DNA of 64,000 nucleotides. Source: Paenibacillus piscarius (GTDB taxonomy: Bacteria > Bacillota > Bacilli > Paenibacillales > Paenibacillaceae). Below, one piece after another: positions 54,944-63,375 of the stretch (the first letter of the stretch is position 1; each line of letters starts with the position of its first letter). The notes under the pieces were generated by a model, which was not told the DNA's origin, did no database searches, and was given only the letters and a program-made list of their open reading frames with translations. The stretch is taken from assembly GCF_022234545.1 (NCBI RefSeq), contig NZ_JAIEUI010000002.1, forward strand, positions 186,001 through 250,000, in the 5' to 3' direction. The position numbers and the translations under genes are program-made.

Positions 54944-54994
54944 CCCCACAAAGTGAAGCTTTAGCGTAGATGGTGACTCAGGTACTTTGCGGGG
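54944..54994. repeat. Long-loop inverted repeat after msrAB
   Basis: CCCCACAAAGT / ACTTTGCGGGG arms (10 of 11 pair) separated by 29 nt. It does not end in a T run, so it is more like an intergenic repeat element than a terminator. Confidence 0.5.
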
Positions 54995-55026
54995 ACCCCA
55001 AAACATGTAATTTCTTATCTATCAAG

Positions 55027-55065
55027 AAGCCTCCAGCCCTGAACTCCGGGGCTGGAGGCTTTTTT
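55027..55065. terminator. Bidirectional terminator between msrAB and the DUF4349 gene
   Basis: AAGCCTCCAGCCC / GGGCTGGAGGCTT, 13-bp stem with an 8-nt loop, followed by TTTTT on the plus strand; it serves the convergent genes. Confidence 0.85.
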
Positions 55066-55073
55066 GCCGTCTA

Positions 55074-56210
55074 TTATTTATTATCTTTATCCGGATTATC
55101 TGCTACAACGGGCGGTGCCGCAGGCGGCGGAGGCGGATCGGACGGATATTGTACATCCACGTCCGGCAGGCGGTTGCCCAAGCGAATCTGATCCGGCCGG
55201 GCAGGCTGGCGGCGTTTGACCGCTCTGCGCAGCCAGATTACAACCACTGCCACCACCGCAGCGATGATGAGTACCGGCAGTGCAGCCGCCAGAATAACCA
55301 CCAGCCACTGGAACATGACAGATAAGGCCTTTAAGCTGCCTTGCAGCGCTTCTGACGCCCTTGCTCCCAGCGGTCCCTGCGTCTTGCTTTTAGTAGCGGC
55401 CAGGCTCTCCTCTGTCTCGTAAAGACGGAGCTCTACGGTTGAGAAAGAGACATTCTGGTCAATATAGCGCATTCTGCCCTTGATCCGTTCAATAGACTCC
55501 TGGATCTCGCCAAGCTGGTTGGCGAACTGCACGAGGTCAGCTGGCTTGGTCGCTTTTTTCATGAAATCAATGTACTGGGTCTCCATCAGCTGCTTCGCCT
55601 TGAGGCGTGACTCCAAATCGACGTATTCCTCTGATACATCCTGCCCCTGAATACTCCGCTGCAGCTCCTCATGCTTGACCTTCTCCAGCTTGTTCAGGAA
55701 GGGTGAGAAGCCCGACGCAGGTACCTTCATGACGAAGGTTCCGCCCTTCTCGTATTCGGACATGCTCTCGGTGAATTCAATAATATATCCGCCTGCAAGA
55801 GTAACCAAATTCCGCACTTCAGTCTGTGCTGCCCCGTAATCCGCAACCTCCATACTGAGGTTAGCCTTGTAGATCAGCTTCTTGTTCAGTCCCGCCACAA
55901 CATCGGTGCCGGTGAACCCGGCCGGTGTCTGCCCCGTCTCGGAACCTCCTGCTGCCGGATCGGCGCCGTCTCCCTGCTGGGCTGGCGTACCATTGGCAGC
56001 AGCCGCATTGTTACTGAGGCTTTTGTCTTCATCTGCTACCTTAGCATCAGGAAGGCTGGCCGCCGATCCTTCTACCGACGATTCAGAGGTGAAGGCATTC
56101 TCCACTGCTCTGTCTGCCGAACCAGAATCTTTATCAGACGAACTGCAACCTGCCAGAACAACCGCCGCAACCAATATACACAACAAGTAATGCAGACCCC
56201 ATTTGCGCAT
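55074..56210 (-). CDS. DUF4349-domain lipoprotein
   Basis: 378 residues. Lipoprotein signal ending LAGC (Cys22), a Ser/Asp/Ala/Gly-rich linker to about 120, then the DUF4349 domain: KLIYKANLSMEVADYGAAQTEVRNLVTLAGGYI, YVDLESRLKAKQLMETQY and a coiled-coil helix pair, one C-terminal membrane helix (VILAAALPVLIIAAVVAVVVIW) and an Arg-rich, Pro-rich tail. It is anchored at both ends. Start at 56210 rather than 56216, because GGAGGA abuts the first ATG but is 6 bp from the second. Confidence 0.87.
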   Translation of the reverse strand: MRKWGLHYLLCILVAAVVLAGCSSSDKDSGSADRAVENAFTSESSVEGSAASLPDAKVADEDKSLSNNAAAANGTPAQQGDGADPAAGGSETGQTPAGFTGTDVVAGLNKKLIYKANLSMEVADYGAAQTEVRNLVTLAGGYIIEFTESMSEYEKGGTFVMKVPASGFSPFLNKLEKVKHEELQRSIQGQDVSEEYVDLESRLKAKQLMETQYIDFMKKATKPADLVQFANQLGEIQESIERIKGRMRYIDQNVSFSTVELRLYETEESLAATKSKTQGPLGARASEALQGSLKALSVMFQWLVVILAAALPVLIIAAVVAVVVIWLRRAVKRRQPARPDQIRLGNRLPDVDVQYPSDPPPPPAAPPVVADNPDKDNK

Positions 56211-56216
56211 GTTCAT

Positions 56217-56538
56217 TCCTCCAAGTATGTGTTATGGTATCCGCCCCGAAGGCCCGGGCTTCCGCTGCGGAAGGCTGTTATATCTTCAAGTCTCTTCCGC
56301 GCTTATCCCTTTGACGTTCCAGAAGCTGGAAGGTTGCAGGGATCTGGAAAAATAATCAACCCCGCTCTGCTGCTGCAATAGAACGGTTTGCGAAACGGGT
56401 CTGCTTTTGTTACAATGAGGTTGATTTAACGCAAAAAACACACCAAATACCCCTATTCATCATGAATAAGGGTAAGGCGTGGCCGGACAAGCTCCACCTT
56501 GTCCGGAGGCTTATCAACGGGCAGAGGAGGTGAACCTC
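56217..56538 (+). promoter_or_regulatory. Promoter and structured leader of the DUF1540 gene
   Basis: -35 TTGCGA (56388-56393), 17-bp spacer, -10 TACAAT (56411-56416). The leader of about 115 nt contains a 13-1-13 near-perfect palindrome (56448-56474, TACCCCTATTCAT / ATGAATAAGGGTA, one mismatch) and a 9-bp hairpin CCGGACAAG / CTTGTCCGG (56483-56506), ending 25 bp before the ribosome site GAGGAGGTG. Nothing else is seen in the first half of this gap. Confidence 0.6.
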
Positions 56539-56691
56539 ATGGCAAAAGACGTATTGTGTGCAGTAAACAGCTGTACCTACTGGGCTGAAGAGAACAAATG
56601 CAACGCCGAGTCGATCTTTGTTGCTTACCACAGCTCCAAGCAGCCTACAGAAGCTGAAGAAACAGACTGCAAAACCTTCGAAAGAAAATAA
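56539..56691 (+). CDS. DUF1540-domain small Cys protein
   Basis: 50 residues, MAKDVLCAVNSCTYWAEENK followed by a tail, with four cysteines at positions 7, 12, 21 and 44 (C-x4-C-x8-C pattern of DUF1540). Likely a tiny metal-binding protein; function unknown. The longer open frame starts at 56479, but GAGGAGGTG lies 6 bp before ATG 56539. Confidence 0.85.
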   Translation: MAKDVLCAVNSCTYWAEENKCNAESIFVAYHSSKQPTEAEETDCKTFERK

Positions 56692-56708
56692 TAAATCACT
56701 TATTGAAT

Positions 56709-56740
56709 GAAGGGACCCTCCACGGTTCCTTCTTTCTTTT
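56709..56740 (+). terminator. Terminator of the DUF1540 gene
   Basis: GAAGGGACC / GGTTCCTTC 9-bp stem, 6-nt loop, then TTTCTTTT. Confidence 0.8.
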
Positions 56741-56790
56741 CTCATTCTAGCAAGAATGAGAATTATTATCAAGTGTTTTGTATATACACA

Positions 56791-56839
56791 AACAACCGCT
56801 GCGGCCAGGGTTTATTTTATCCCGGTCACAGCGGTTGTT
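56791..56839 (-). terminator. Terminator of metE
   Basis: AACAACCGCTG / CAGCGGTTGTT 11-bp arms around a 27-nt interior that itself pairs (CCGGG / CCCTGG), 29 bp after the metE stop; TTTG follows on the minus strand. Confidence 0.65.
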
Positions 56840-56867
56840 CATGGTGCGGTTTGCAGCCTATAGCTGC

Positions 56868-59168
56868 TTACTTACGGACAGCCCCGCTCTTCTCTCTGAC
56901 AAGCTCTGCAGCCTTCACCATATTCCGCAGTGCTGCTATTGTCTCTTCCCAGCCGCGTGTCTTCAGTCCGCAGTCGGGATTGATCCAGAATTGCTGCACC
57001 TCCAGTACGCGCAGCGCCCGTTCAATGGCCGAGGTCATCTCCTCGACTACAGGCACACGCGGGCTATGGATATCATAAACGCCGAGGCCAATTCCTTTGT
57101 CGTACTCCTGCTCCTCAAAGCTGACGATCAGCTCCCCATGGCTGCGTGAGGTCTCAATCGAGATCACATCCGCATCCATTGCCGAGATCGAATCAATCAT
57201 GTCGTTGAACTCACTGTAGCACATATGAGTGTGCACCTGGGTAGTGGCCTGGACATGATTCGTAGCCGTACGGAAGGCCTTCACCGCCCAGTTCAGATAA
57301 TGGGCATGATCCCTTGCCTTGAGCGGCAGGCCTTCGCGGATCGCCGGCTCATCCACCTGAATCATCTCGATGCCGGCTTCCTCCAGCGCGGATACTTCAT
57401 GGCGGAGGGCCAGCGCAATCTGCCCCGCCACTGCTTCGCGGCTGAGGTCGTCACGGACAAAGGACCAGTTCAGAATCGTCACGGGACCGGTCAGCATCCC
57501 CTTCACCGGCAGCTTCGTCAGCGACTGGGCATATACACTTTCCTTGACCGTCATCGGTTCGATAAAAGCTACATCCGCGTAAATCACCGGCGGCTTCACG
57601 CAGCGTGAGCCATAAGACTGCACCCAGCCGCCTGATGTGAAGAGATACCCGGCCAGCTTCTCCCCGAAGAATTCTACCATATCCGTGCGCTCGAATTCCC
57701 CGTGCACCAGGACATCCAGACCCAGCTCCTCCTGAATCGTAACCGCCTCGGCAATCTGCCGCTTGATGAACCCGTCATAACGCTCCTGGTTCCAGACTCC
57801 CTTGCGCCATTTCAGCCGGGCCTGGCGCACCTCTGCCGTCTGCGGGAAGCTGCCGATGGTCGTCGTCGGCAGCAGCGGCAGACGCCACTTCTCCTGCTGC
57901 ACCTTCACCCGCTCGGCAAAGGGCAGGCTGCGGTAATCCGGCAGCAAGGCAAGGGCCTGCACCTGCTCGGCCACATCCGCGCGTCCGCGTTCCGGGAGGG
58001 CACGGAACTCTGCCAGCACCTCGCGGCTGCGGGCCAGTTCAGCAGCGTACCGCTCTGTCCCCTCATTCGCTGCGGCTGCAATCAGCACCAGCTCCGCCAG
58101 CTTTTCATTGGCGAATGCCAGGGCGTTCTTCACGGTAGCCTTCAGCTTGACTTCCCCTTCAACCGTTACCGGAACATGCAGCAGGCTGGAGGATGGCTGG
58201 AGAATCAGCTGCCCCTGCGGTACATGCTTCTGCAATTCAGCAACCAGTGCCAGCTTGGCATCCAGATCGGCCCGCCAAATATTGCGTCCATCGAGAATCC
58301 CTGCGCCAAGCGTCTTGTCCTGCGGCCAGCCAAGGCGGGTAACCGACTCCAGATTCTTGCCTCCGTCATGAACGAAGTCAAGGCCCAGACCCTGCACCGG
58401 CAGTGCCAGCAGTGCTTCAAGCGGCTCGGCAGCTTCAAAGTACGTCTGCAGCATCAGGTTCAGACCGGGAACAGCAGCACTGATCTCACTATAGATATGC
58501 TGCAACAGCGCCTGGTCCTCTGCAGTCAGGCCGGTGACAATAGCCGGTTCGTCGATCTGCACCCAGGCTACACCTTCCGCCTTCAGCTCCTGCAGCACCT
58601 GTACATAGAGCGGGAGGAAGCGGGCGGCAACTCCGTTTATTTCTGCTGCCGGGAATCCCTTGGACAGCTTAAGGAAGGTATATAATCCGACTATAACAGG
58701 CTTGCCTTCAATCCCTGCCCGCTCCTTGGCGAACCGGTAGGCGGCCAGCGGCTTGTTCGCGGTCAGCGTCGGCGTCAGACGGCCGATCTCAGGAACGATG
58801 TAATGGTAATTCGTGTTGAACCATTTGGTCATCTCGCAGGCCGGGGCTTCAGCATTGCCGCGGGCCATGGCGAAGTAAAGATCCAGCGGTATATCGCCGC
58901 CCTTGTATCCGTAACGCTCAGGGACAATGCCGAACATAACGGCGGTATCCAGCACATGGTCATAGAAGGTGAAGTCGCCAACCGGGATCAGGTCAATGCC
59001 TGCCTGCTGCTGGGTCTGTAAATGCTGAAGCTGAATCTCCTCCATCTGCGAGCGGAAGCTCTGCTCGTCGATTTTGCCGGCCCAGTAGGCTTCCAGTAAT
59101 TTTTTCCATTCACGGTTCTTGCCGATTCTCGGATACCCGAGACTGCTTGTGTTGATTCCTGTACTCAT
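56868..59168 (-). CDS. metE: Cobalamin-independent methionine synthase
   Basis: Transfers a methyl group from methyltetrahydrofolate-polyglutamate to homocysteine. 766 residues, two TIM barrels. N-terminal half SSLGYPRIGKNREWKKLLEAYW; C-terminal half with LPTTTIGSFPQT, DVLVHGEFERTDMVEFFGE, the zinc ligands in VHTHMCYSEF (His-x-Cys), and NPDCGLKTRGWEE. ATG 59168 has GAGGAG upstream; the extra 12 residues to 59204 are unlikely. No T-box or S-box is visible in the 130 bp upstream. Confidence 0.96.
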   Translation of the reverse strand: MSTGINTSSLGYPRIGKNREWKKLLEAYWAGKIDEQSFRSQMEEIQLQHLQTQQQAGIDLIPVGDFTFYDHVLDTAVMFGIVPERYGYKGGDIPLDLYFAMARGNAEAPACEMTKWFNTNYHYIVPEIGRLTPTLTANKPLAAYRFAKERAGIEGKPVIVGLYTFLKLSKGFPAAEINGVAARFLPLYVQVLQELKAEGVAWVQIDEPAIVTGLTAEDQALLQHIYSEISAAVPGLNLMLQTYFEAAEPLEALLALPVQGLGLDFVHDGGKNLESVTRLGWPQDKTLGAGILDGRNIWRADLDAKLALVAELQKHVPQGQLILQPSSSLLHVPVTVEGEVKLKATVKNALAFANEKLAELVLIAAAANEGTERYAAELARSREVLAEFRALPERGRADVAEQVQALALLPDYRSLPFAERVKVQQEKWRLPLLPTTTIGSFPQTAEVRQARLKWRKGVWNQERYDGFIKRQIAEAVTIQEELGLDVLVHGEFERTDMVEFFGEKLAGYLFTSGGWVQSYGSRCVKPPVIYADVAFIEPMTVKESVYAQSLTKLPVKGMLTGPVTILNWSFVRDDLSREAVAGQIALALRHEVSALEEAGIEMIQVDEPAIREGLPLKARDHAHYLNWAVKAFRTATNHVQATTQVHTHMCYSEFNDMIDSISAMDADVISIETSRSHGELIVSFEEQEYDKGIGLGVYDIHSPRVPVVEEMTSAIERALRVLEVQQFWINPDCGLKTRGWEETIAALRNMVKAAELVREKSGAVRK

Positions 59169-59231
59169 CGTGTCCACTCCTCTGATTAAGAATTCTGATG
59201 CCATCTTACTGGACTCCCCCGGCGGCGGGCA

Positions 59232-59264
59232 ACAGATTCCGGGGATTTCCGCTATACAGATTCC
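59232..59264. repeat. Two direct copies of ACAGATTCC upstream of metE
   Basis: ACAGATTCC at 59232-59240 and 59256-59264, 24 bp apart, in the metE leader or promoter. A regulator site is possible, but the motif matches none I know. Confidence 0.3.
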
Positions 59265-59280
59265 CTATAACAGAATGCCA

Positions 59281-59314
59281 AAAAAGCCGTCCCCCTGTGA
59301 AAGAGGAACAGCTT
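59281..59314 (-). terminator. Terminator of uppP
   Basis: AGCTGTTCCT pairs (with G-U pairs) with GGGGACGGCT on the minus strand, followed by TTTTTTG. Confidence 0.7.
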
Positions 59315-59334
59315 AAGCCCTTGTGTCTAGCCCC

Positions 59335-60195
59335 TTAGAACCACACCAGATAGACCACACCCGCAAGTACAATCCGGTAGATGGCGAAGGGCAGCAGTTT
59401 GATCCGGTTGATCAGCTTCAGGAAGAACCGCATCGATATGAGTGCAAACACGAAGGCGCTGATGAAGCCGGCAATGAAGAAAGGGAGGGCATCCAGCGTG
59501 AAATACTGCCAGTTCTTCAGCAGGGAGATCAGGCTCGCTCCAGCCATAATCGGCACGGCCATAATGAACGTGAAGTCGGCTGCCGCCCGGTGGCTCATGC
59601 CCAGCAGGACTCCCCCGGAGATCGTTGAACCGGACCGCGAGAAGCCCGGCCAGAGGGAGATACATTGAATCAATCCGACCGATAGCGCCTGTCTATATGT
59701 AATCTGGTCGATGCTCTCAGTTCTGGGCTTGCGGGGAGCGAAACGGTCCGCACAGATCATGAATACCGCTCCAACGACAAGACCGATCAGCACGGTCGAA
59801 GTGGAGAACAGATGCTCATCGATGTAGTCCTCCAGCAGAAATCCGAACACGCCCGCCGGAAGCAAGCCCACAATGATATGGGTCAGCTTCAGCTTCCCCT
59901 CTGTAACCACCTGCGGCTGCCCTTCCGGCACAACCGCCATATCCTTACGGCTAAGCTTGCGGAGTCCCAGCAGATCAATGAACCGGTTGCGGAAAATAAT
60001 CACTACGGCGAGTATCGAGCCTAACTGAATCACAACCTTGAACGTGTTGGCGGTGTACTTGCCGAGGAATTCCTGCGATTTCAGCCACATATCATCCACG
60101 ATGATCATATGGCCCGTTGAGGATACCGGAGCAAACTCCGTCAGCCCTTCTACAATGCCCAGAATAATTGCTTTGATAATGGTCAGCAGCTCCAT
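59335..60195 (-). CDS. uppP: Undecaprenyl-diphosphatase UppP (BacA)
   Basis: Dephosphorylates undecaprenyl pyrophosphate for peptidoglycan carrier recycling and confers bacitracin tolerance. 286 residues, about eight helices. Motif 1 is GIVEGLTEFAPVSSTGHM (Ala where most have Leu) and motif 2 is LWPGFSRSGSTISGG. ATG 60195 has AAAGGGGG upstream; the ATG at 60219 lacks a signal. Confidence 0.95.
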   Translation of the reverse strand: MELLTIIKAIILGIVEGLTEFAPVSSTGHMIIVDDMWLKSQEFLGKYTANTFKVVIQLGSILAVVIIFRNRFIDLLGLRKLSRKDMAVVPEGQPQVVTEGKLKLTHIIVGLLPAGVFGFLLEDYIDEHLFSTSTVLIGLVVGAVFMICADRFAPRKPRTESIDQITYRQALSVGLIQCISLWPGFSRSGSTISGGVLLGMSHRAAADFTFIMAVPIMAGASLISLLKNWQYFTLDALPFFIAGFISAFVFALISMRFFLKLINRIKLLPFAIYRIVLAGVVYLVWF

Positions 60196-60292
60196 AATTA
60201 ACCCCCTTTGATTGGTCACTTCTAATCAATCTGTAAACATTCTCAGGTATTTCTGAAACTTGCAGATCAGTTGCAGATGTTAATGCTTAAAG

Positions 60293-60340
60293 TTGACAGG
60301 CCGAAATTCACAATCTATAATTACATGCATGTGCATGCAT
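60293..60340 (+). promoter_or_regulatory. Consensus promoter and palindromic operator of the OYE gene
   Basis: -35 TTGACA (60293-60298), 17-bp spacer, -10 TATAAT (60316-60321): a perfect sigma-A promoter. Immediately after it, ATGCATG-TG-CATGCAT (60325-60340) is a perfect 7-2-7 inverted repeat lying over the predicted start site. This is the expected layout of a strong promoter held off by a repressor. Confidence 0.8.
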
Positions 60341-60415
60341 TTTAAATCCGGAATAGTTGTTCTATCCAGATCTTCCGCATGCCAATCCCAGACAGAATGA
60401 AGGAGCGAGACCTAG

Positions 60416-61444
60416 ATGAATGATCTTTTCACCCCTTATACTTACAAAAGCCTGAAGCTGAAGAATCGGGTCGTCATGCCGCCCATGTGCCAATATTCAG
60501 TTGATAATAAAGATGGAATCGCTACAGACTGGCATTACAACCACTATGTCAGCCGCGCAGTCGGCGGCACCGGACTGATCATTGTCGAGATGGCTGATGT
60601 GGAACCGGATGGCCGGATTACAGATTATGATCTGGGCCTCTGGTCTGATGATCAGATCCCGGCGCTGGCGCGGATTGTTGAAGCCAGCCACGCCCATGGT
60701 GCCAAGATCGGAATTCAGGTGGCCCATGCCGGGCGCAAGGCAGAGGATGCCGAGCATCCTGTCTCCGCCTCCGCCATTCCTTATGACAGCAAATCCAAGA
60801 CGCCCCATGCGCTGACGACAGAGAAAGTGAAGGAGATGGTTCAGAAATTCAAGCGGGGCGTGCAGCGCGCAGTCCAGGCCGGGTTCGATACCATTGAACT
60901 GCATGGTGCCCATGGGTATCTGATTCACCAGTTCCACTCACCGCTGACCAACAAGCGGACCGATGAGTACGGCCAGGATCGGACCTTGTTCGGCCGGGAG
61001 GTTATCGCTGCCGCCAAAAGCGTTATGCCGGAGGACATGCCGCTGATCATGCGGATTTCAGCCCGGGAGTATGTGGATGGCGGATACGGCATCCGCGAGA
61101 GTCTGGAGATCAGCAGAGCCTATAAGGAAGCAGGAGCGGATATTTTCCATATCAGTTCAGGAGGTGAGGGACCGGTTGGCGCTGAGGGCGGACCAGGCAC
61201 TCAGGCGGCCTATCAAGTATCACTGGCAAGAACAATCAAGCAGGAGCTGAATGTGCCGGTCATTGCTGTGGGCCGGTTGGATGAAGCCGTATTAGCCGAT
61301 GCAGTAATAGGCAATGAGGAAGCTGACTTGGTGGCGGTTGGCCGGGGAATGCTCCGTAACCCTTACTGGACACTGGAGGCTGGTGTGAAGCTGGGCAAAG
61401 ATGCAGACGTTCCTAAGCAATATAAATTAGGGTTCCCGCGTTAA
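60416..61444 (+). CDS. namA: NADPH dehydrogenase, old yellow enzyme of the YqjM type
   Basis: 342 residues, FMN-binding TIM barrel that reduces activated C=C bonds of enals, enones, nitroesters and quinones. The thermophilic-type signature MPPMCQYS carries Cys25 and Tyr27, which tune the flavin in YqjM. HVAHAGRKAE-type segment (IQVAHAGRKAE), FDTIELHGAHGYLIHQFHSPLTNKRTDEYG and GRGMLRNPYW are all present. AAGGAG lies before the ATG. The MarR gene follows by about 107 bp. Confidence 0.95.
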   Translation: MNDLFTPYTYKSLKLKNRVVMPPMCQYSVDNKDGIATDWHYNHYVSRAVGGTGLIIVEMADVEPDGRITDYDLGLWSDDQIPALARIVEASHAHGAKIGIQVAHAGRKAEDAEHPVSASAIPYDSKSKTPHALTTEKVKEMVQKFKRGVQRAVQAGFDTIELHGAHGYLIHQFHSPLTNKRTDEYGQDRTLFGREVIAAAKSVMPEDMPLIMRISAREYVDGGYGIRESLEISRAYKEAGADIFHISSGGEGPVGAEGGPGTQAAYQVSLARTIKQELNVPVIAVGRLDEAVLADAVIGNEEADLVAVGRGMLRNPYWTLEAGVKLGKDADVPKQYKLGFPR

Positions 61445-61551
61445 GGACAGCTTGTCAGCAGCCTGGGCCAGGGTGTCCTTCACTTCTTGCGGGTGGTATA
61501 CTGTATAACAATTAATATTCATCACAGCTATGCAACGGAAGGATGAAAGAC

Positions 61552-61986
61552 ATGACGATCCCCCCTGCCAATGACCTGATAACCAGCTGGTTGTCTCTCA
61601 CTCATATACAGATGAATGTAGCCGCAGCCCTTGAAGCGAAGCTGACCGAGAACTATCAGCTATCGCTCAAGGAGTTCTATGTCTTGCTGTTTCTGTCCGA
61701 AGCTCCCGAGAAAAAGCTGAAGCTGCTGCAGCTGGAATCCATGGTCGGGCTGAGCCAGAGCGCGATGTCCCGGCTTGTCAGCCGTTTCGAGGCCAAGGGC
61801 TGCGGAGCGCTTGAGCGCAAGTCCTGCGAGGAGGACCGCAGAAGCATCTATACTTCCCTGACTCCGATCGGACAGAACAAGGTCGACCGGGCGCGGCAGA
61901 CCGTTACCGAAGTGCTGCAGGAAGCCTTTCCTGTGGCGGACACGCAGCAGTTGCTGGAGCAGCTGCTCCAATTGAAGCAGTCCTAG
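61552..61986 (+). CDS. MarR-family regulator
   Basis: 144 residues with the winged helix LLQLESMVGLSQSAMSRLVSRFEAKGCGALERKSCEEDRRSIYTSLTPIG. Two cysteines (in KGCG and SCEED) lie near the wing and could sense electrophiles. ATG 61552 is 9 bp after AAGG; the frame's ATG at 61543 abuts it. Being next to namA it is a candidate for the repressor at 60325-60340, but no copy of that palindrome precedes its own gene. Confidence 0.88.
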   Translation: MTIPPANDLITSWLSLTHIQMNVAAALEAKLTENYQLSLKEFYVLLFLSEAPEKKLKLLQLESMVGLSQSAMSRLVSRFEAKGCGALERKSCEEDRRSIYTSLTPIGQNKVDRARQTVTEVLQEAFPVADTQQLLEQLLQLKQS

Positions 61987-62012
61987 GCCCGGGCAGCTGC
62001 CTGCCGGGTGAA

Positions 62013-62046
62013 CCCGCCGTCCCTGCTTAGGGGCGGCGGGTTTTTT
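62013..62046 (+). terminator. Terminator of the MarR gene
   Basis: CCCGCCGTCCC / GGGGCGGCGGG stem, short loop, then TTTTTT. Confidence 0.88.
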
Positions 62047-62113
62047 GCTGAACCTCTGTGAACCATTGGGCATACATCATACTAAACGAACAGAAGTTTA
62101 GAGGGGTGTGCAA

Positions 62114-62383
62114 ATGGTATTTACAATTATGCAGCTGATCGGCGGTATCATTCTCTCGGTTGGCTGGATACCGCAGATTGTACAGATCGTCAGGACCCGG
62201 TCTGTTGCAGACCTTAGTCTGAAATCTTATCTGCTGATGCTGCTGGGCATCGCTCTTATGGAAGCTTATGCAGTGAATTTGGCTGTGCAGGGGGTTGGGC
62301 TCGCTTTTCTGATCACTAATTCCTTGTCGCTGGCGGTTGTGACCTTAGTTGTCCTGCTGATTATCCGTTACCGGAGCAGCTAA
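62114..62383 (+). CDS. PQ-loop / SemiSWEET-like small membrane protein
   Basis: 89 residues, three helices, one PQ-loop repeat (GGIILSVGWIPQIVQIVRTRSVADLSLKSYLL). SemiSWEETs dimerise to move small sugars; other PQ-loop proteins carry amino acids. Start ATG 62114 has GAGGGG 7 bp upstream, while the frame's GTG at 62108 abuts that site. Confidence 0.85.
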   Translation: MVFTIMQLIGGIILSVGWIPQIVQIVRTRSVADLSLKSYLLMLLGIALMEAYAVNLAVQGVGLAFLITNSLSLAVVTLVVLLIIRYRSS

Positions 62384-62441
62384 CAGAGCTGAAATACGGT
62401 ATACTAACAGCAAACGGGAAAGTCTATACGGAGGGACAGCT

Positions 62442-63176
62442 ATGAAGGAGAACAAGTATGACGAGGCCAGCTTTTTTGCAAATTACAGTGTGATGCCGCG
62501 CTCCACCGGAGGGCTTGAGGCTGCCGGGGAATGGCAGGAATTCCGCGCTCTGCTGCCGGAGCTTCAGGGCCAGCGGGTGCTGGATCTCGGCTGCGGGTTC
62601 GGCTGGCACTGCCGGTATGCCCGGGAGCAGGGAGCGGCTTCTGTTCTGGGCATCGATCTGTCGGCGAATATGCTGGAGCGTGCCCGTGTAATGACGGATG
62701 ATGCCGGAATCGAGTACCGTCAGTTGGCAATGGAAGATACCGTATTCGATGCAGATATGTTCGATACTGTACTCAGCTCGCTGGCGATCCATTATATTGA
62801 AGATTTCGGCAGTCTCTGCCGTCAGGTGGTGCATTGCCTGAAGCCGGGCGGAGCGTTCGTCTTCTCGGTAGAGCATCCGATCTTCACCGCACTGGCAGCG
62901 CAGGACTGGCATTACGGTCCCGAGGGGGAGAAGCAGCATTGGCCGGTGGACAATTATCATCTGGAGGGGCTGCGGCTGGCTCAATTTCTCGGCCATGAGG
63001 TTGCCAAATATCACCGGACCACTGCAACTTATCTCAATACGCTCCTTGGTTCCGGCTTCAGTCTGAAGCGCATCTCCGAGCTGCAGCCGACCCCGCAGAT
63101 GCTGGAGCAGAATCCGGCCTGGCAGGAGGAGACCCGGCGTCCGATGTTCCTGCTGCTCTCGGCGGTGAAGAACTGA
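62442..63176 (+). CDS. Class I SAM-dependent methyltransferase
   Basis: 244 residues. Motif I VLDLGCGFGWHCRYA, motif II LGIDLSANMLERAR, post-motif DTVLSSLAIHYIEDFGSLCRQVVHCLKPGGAFVFSVEHP. Methyltransf_11/UbiE-like; the substrate is unknown. GGAGGG precedes the ATG. Confidence 0.88.
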   Translation: MKENKYDEASFFANYSVMPRSTGGLEAAGEWQEFRALLPELQGQRVLDLGCGFGWHCRYAREQGAASVLGIDLSANMLERARVMTDDAGIEYRQLAMEDTVFDADMFDTVLSSLAIHYIEDFGSLCRQVVHCLKPGGAFVFSVEHPIFTALAAQDWHYGPEGEKQHWPVDNYHLEGLRLAQFLGHEVAKYHRTTATYLNTLLGSGFSLKRISELQPTPQMLEQNPAWQEETRRPMFLLLSAVKN

Positions 63177-63313
63177 ACTGCCCCCCAATTCCCCGCACCA
63201 CACATGCAATTTGGTCAGAACTGCGCTGCCCCGGCCATTGTATTCGCTTTTTGGCATACATCCGGCCCGCACACCCCCCGCACTCACCATGCTATTGCCC
63301 CCAAATTTTTGCC

Positions 63314-63351
63314 CAAAAAAAAGACCAGCCGGACATGCGTCCGCTGACCTT
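63314..63351 (-). terminator. Terminator of the YitT gene
   Basis: GGTCAGCGGAC / GTCCGGCTGGTC stem with one bulge and a 4-nt loop, then an eight-T run on the minus strand. Confidence 0.82.
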
Positions 63352-63375
63352 TCATTATCCCCGCAGCTGCAGGGT

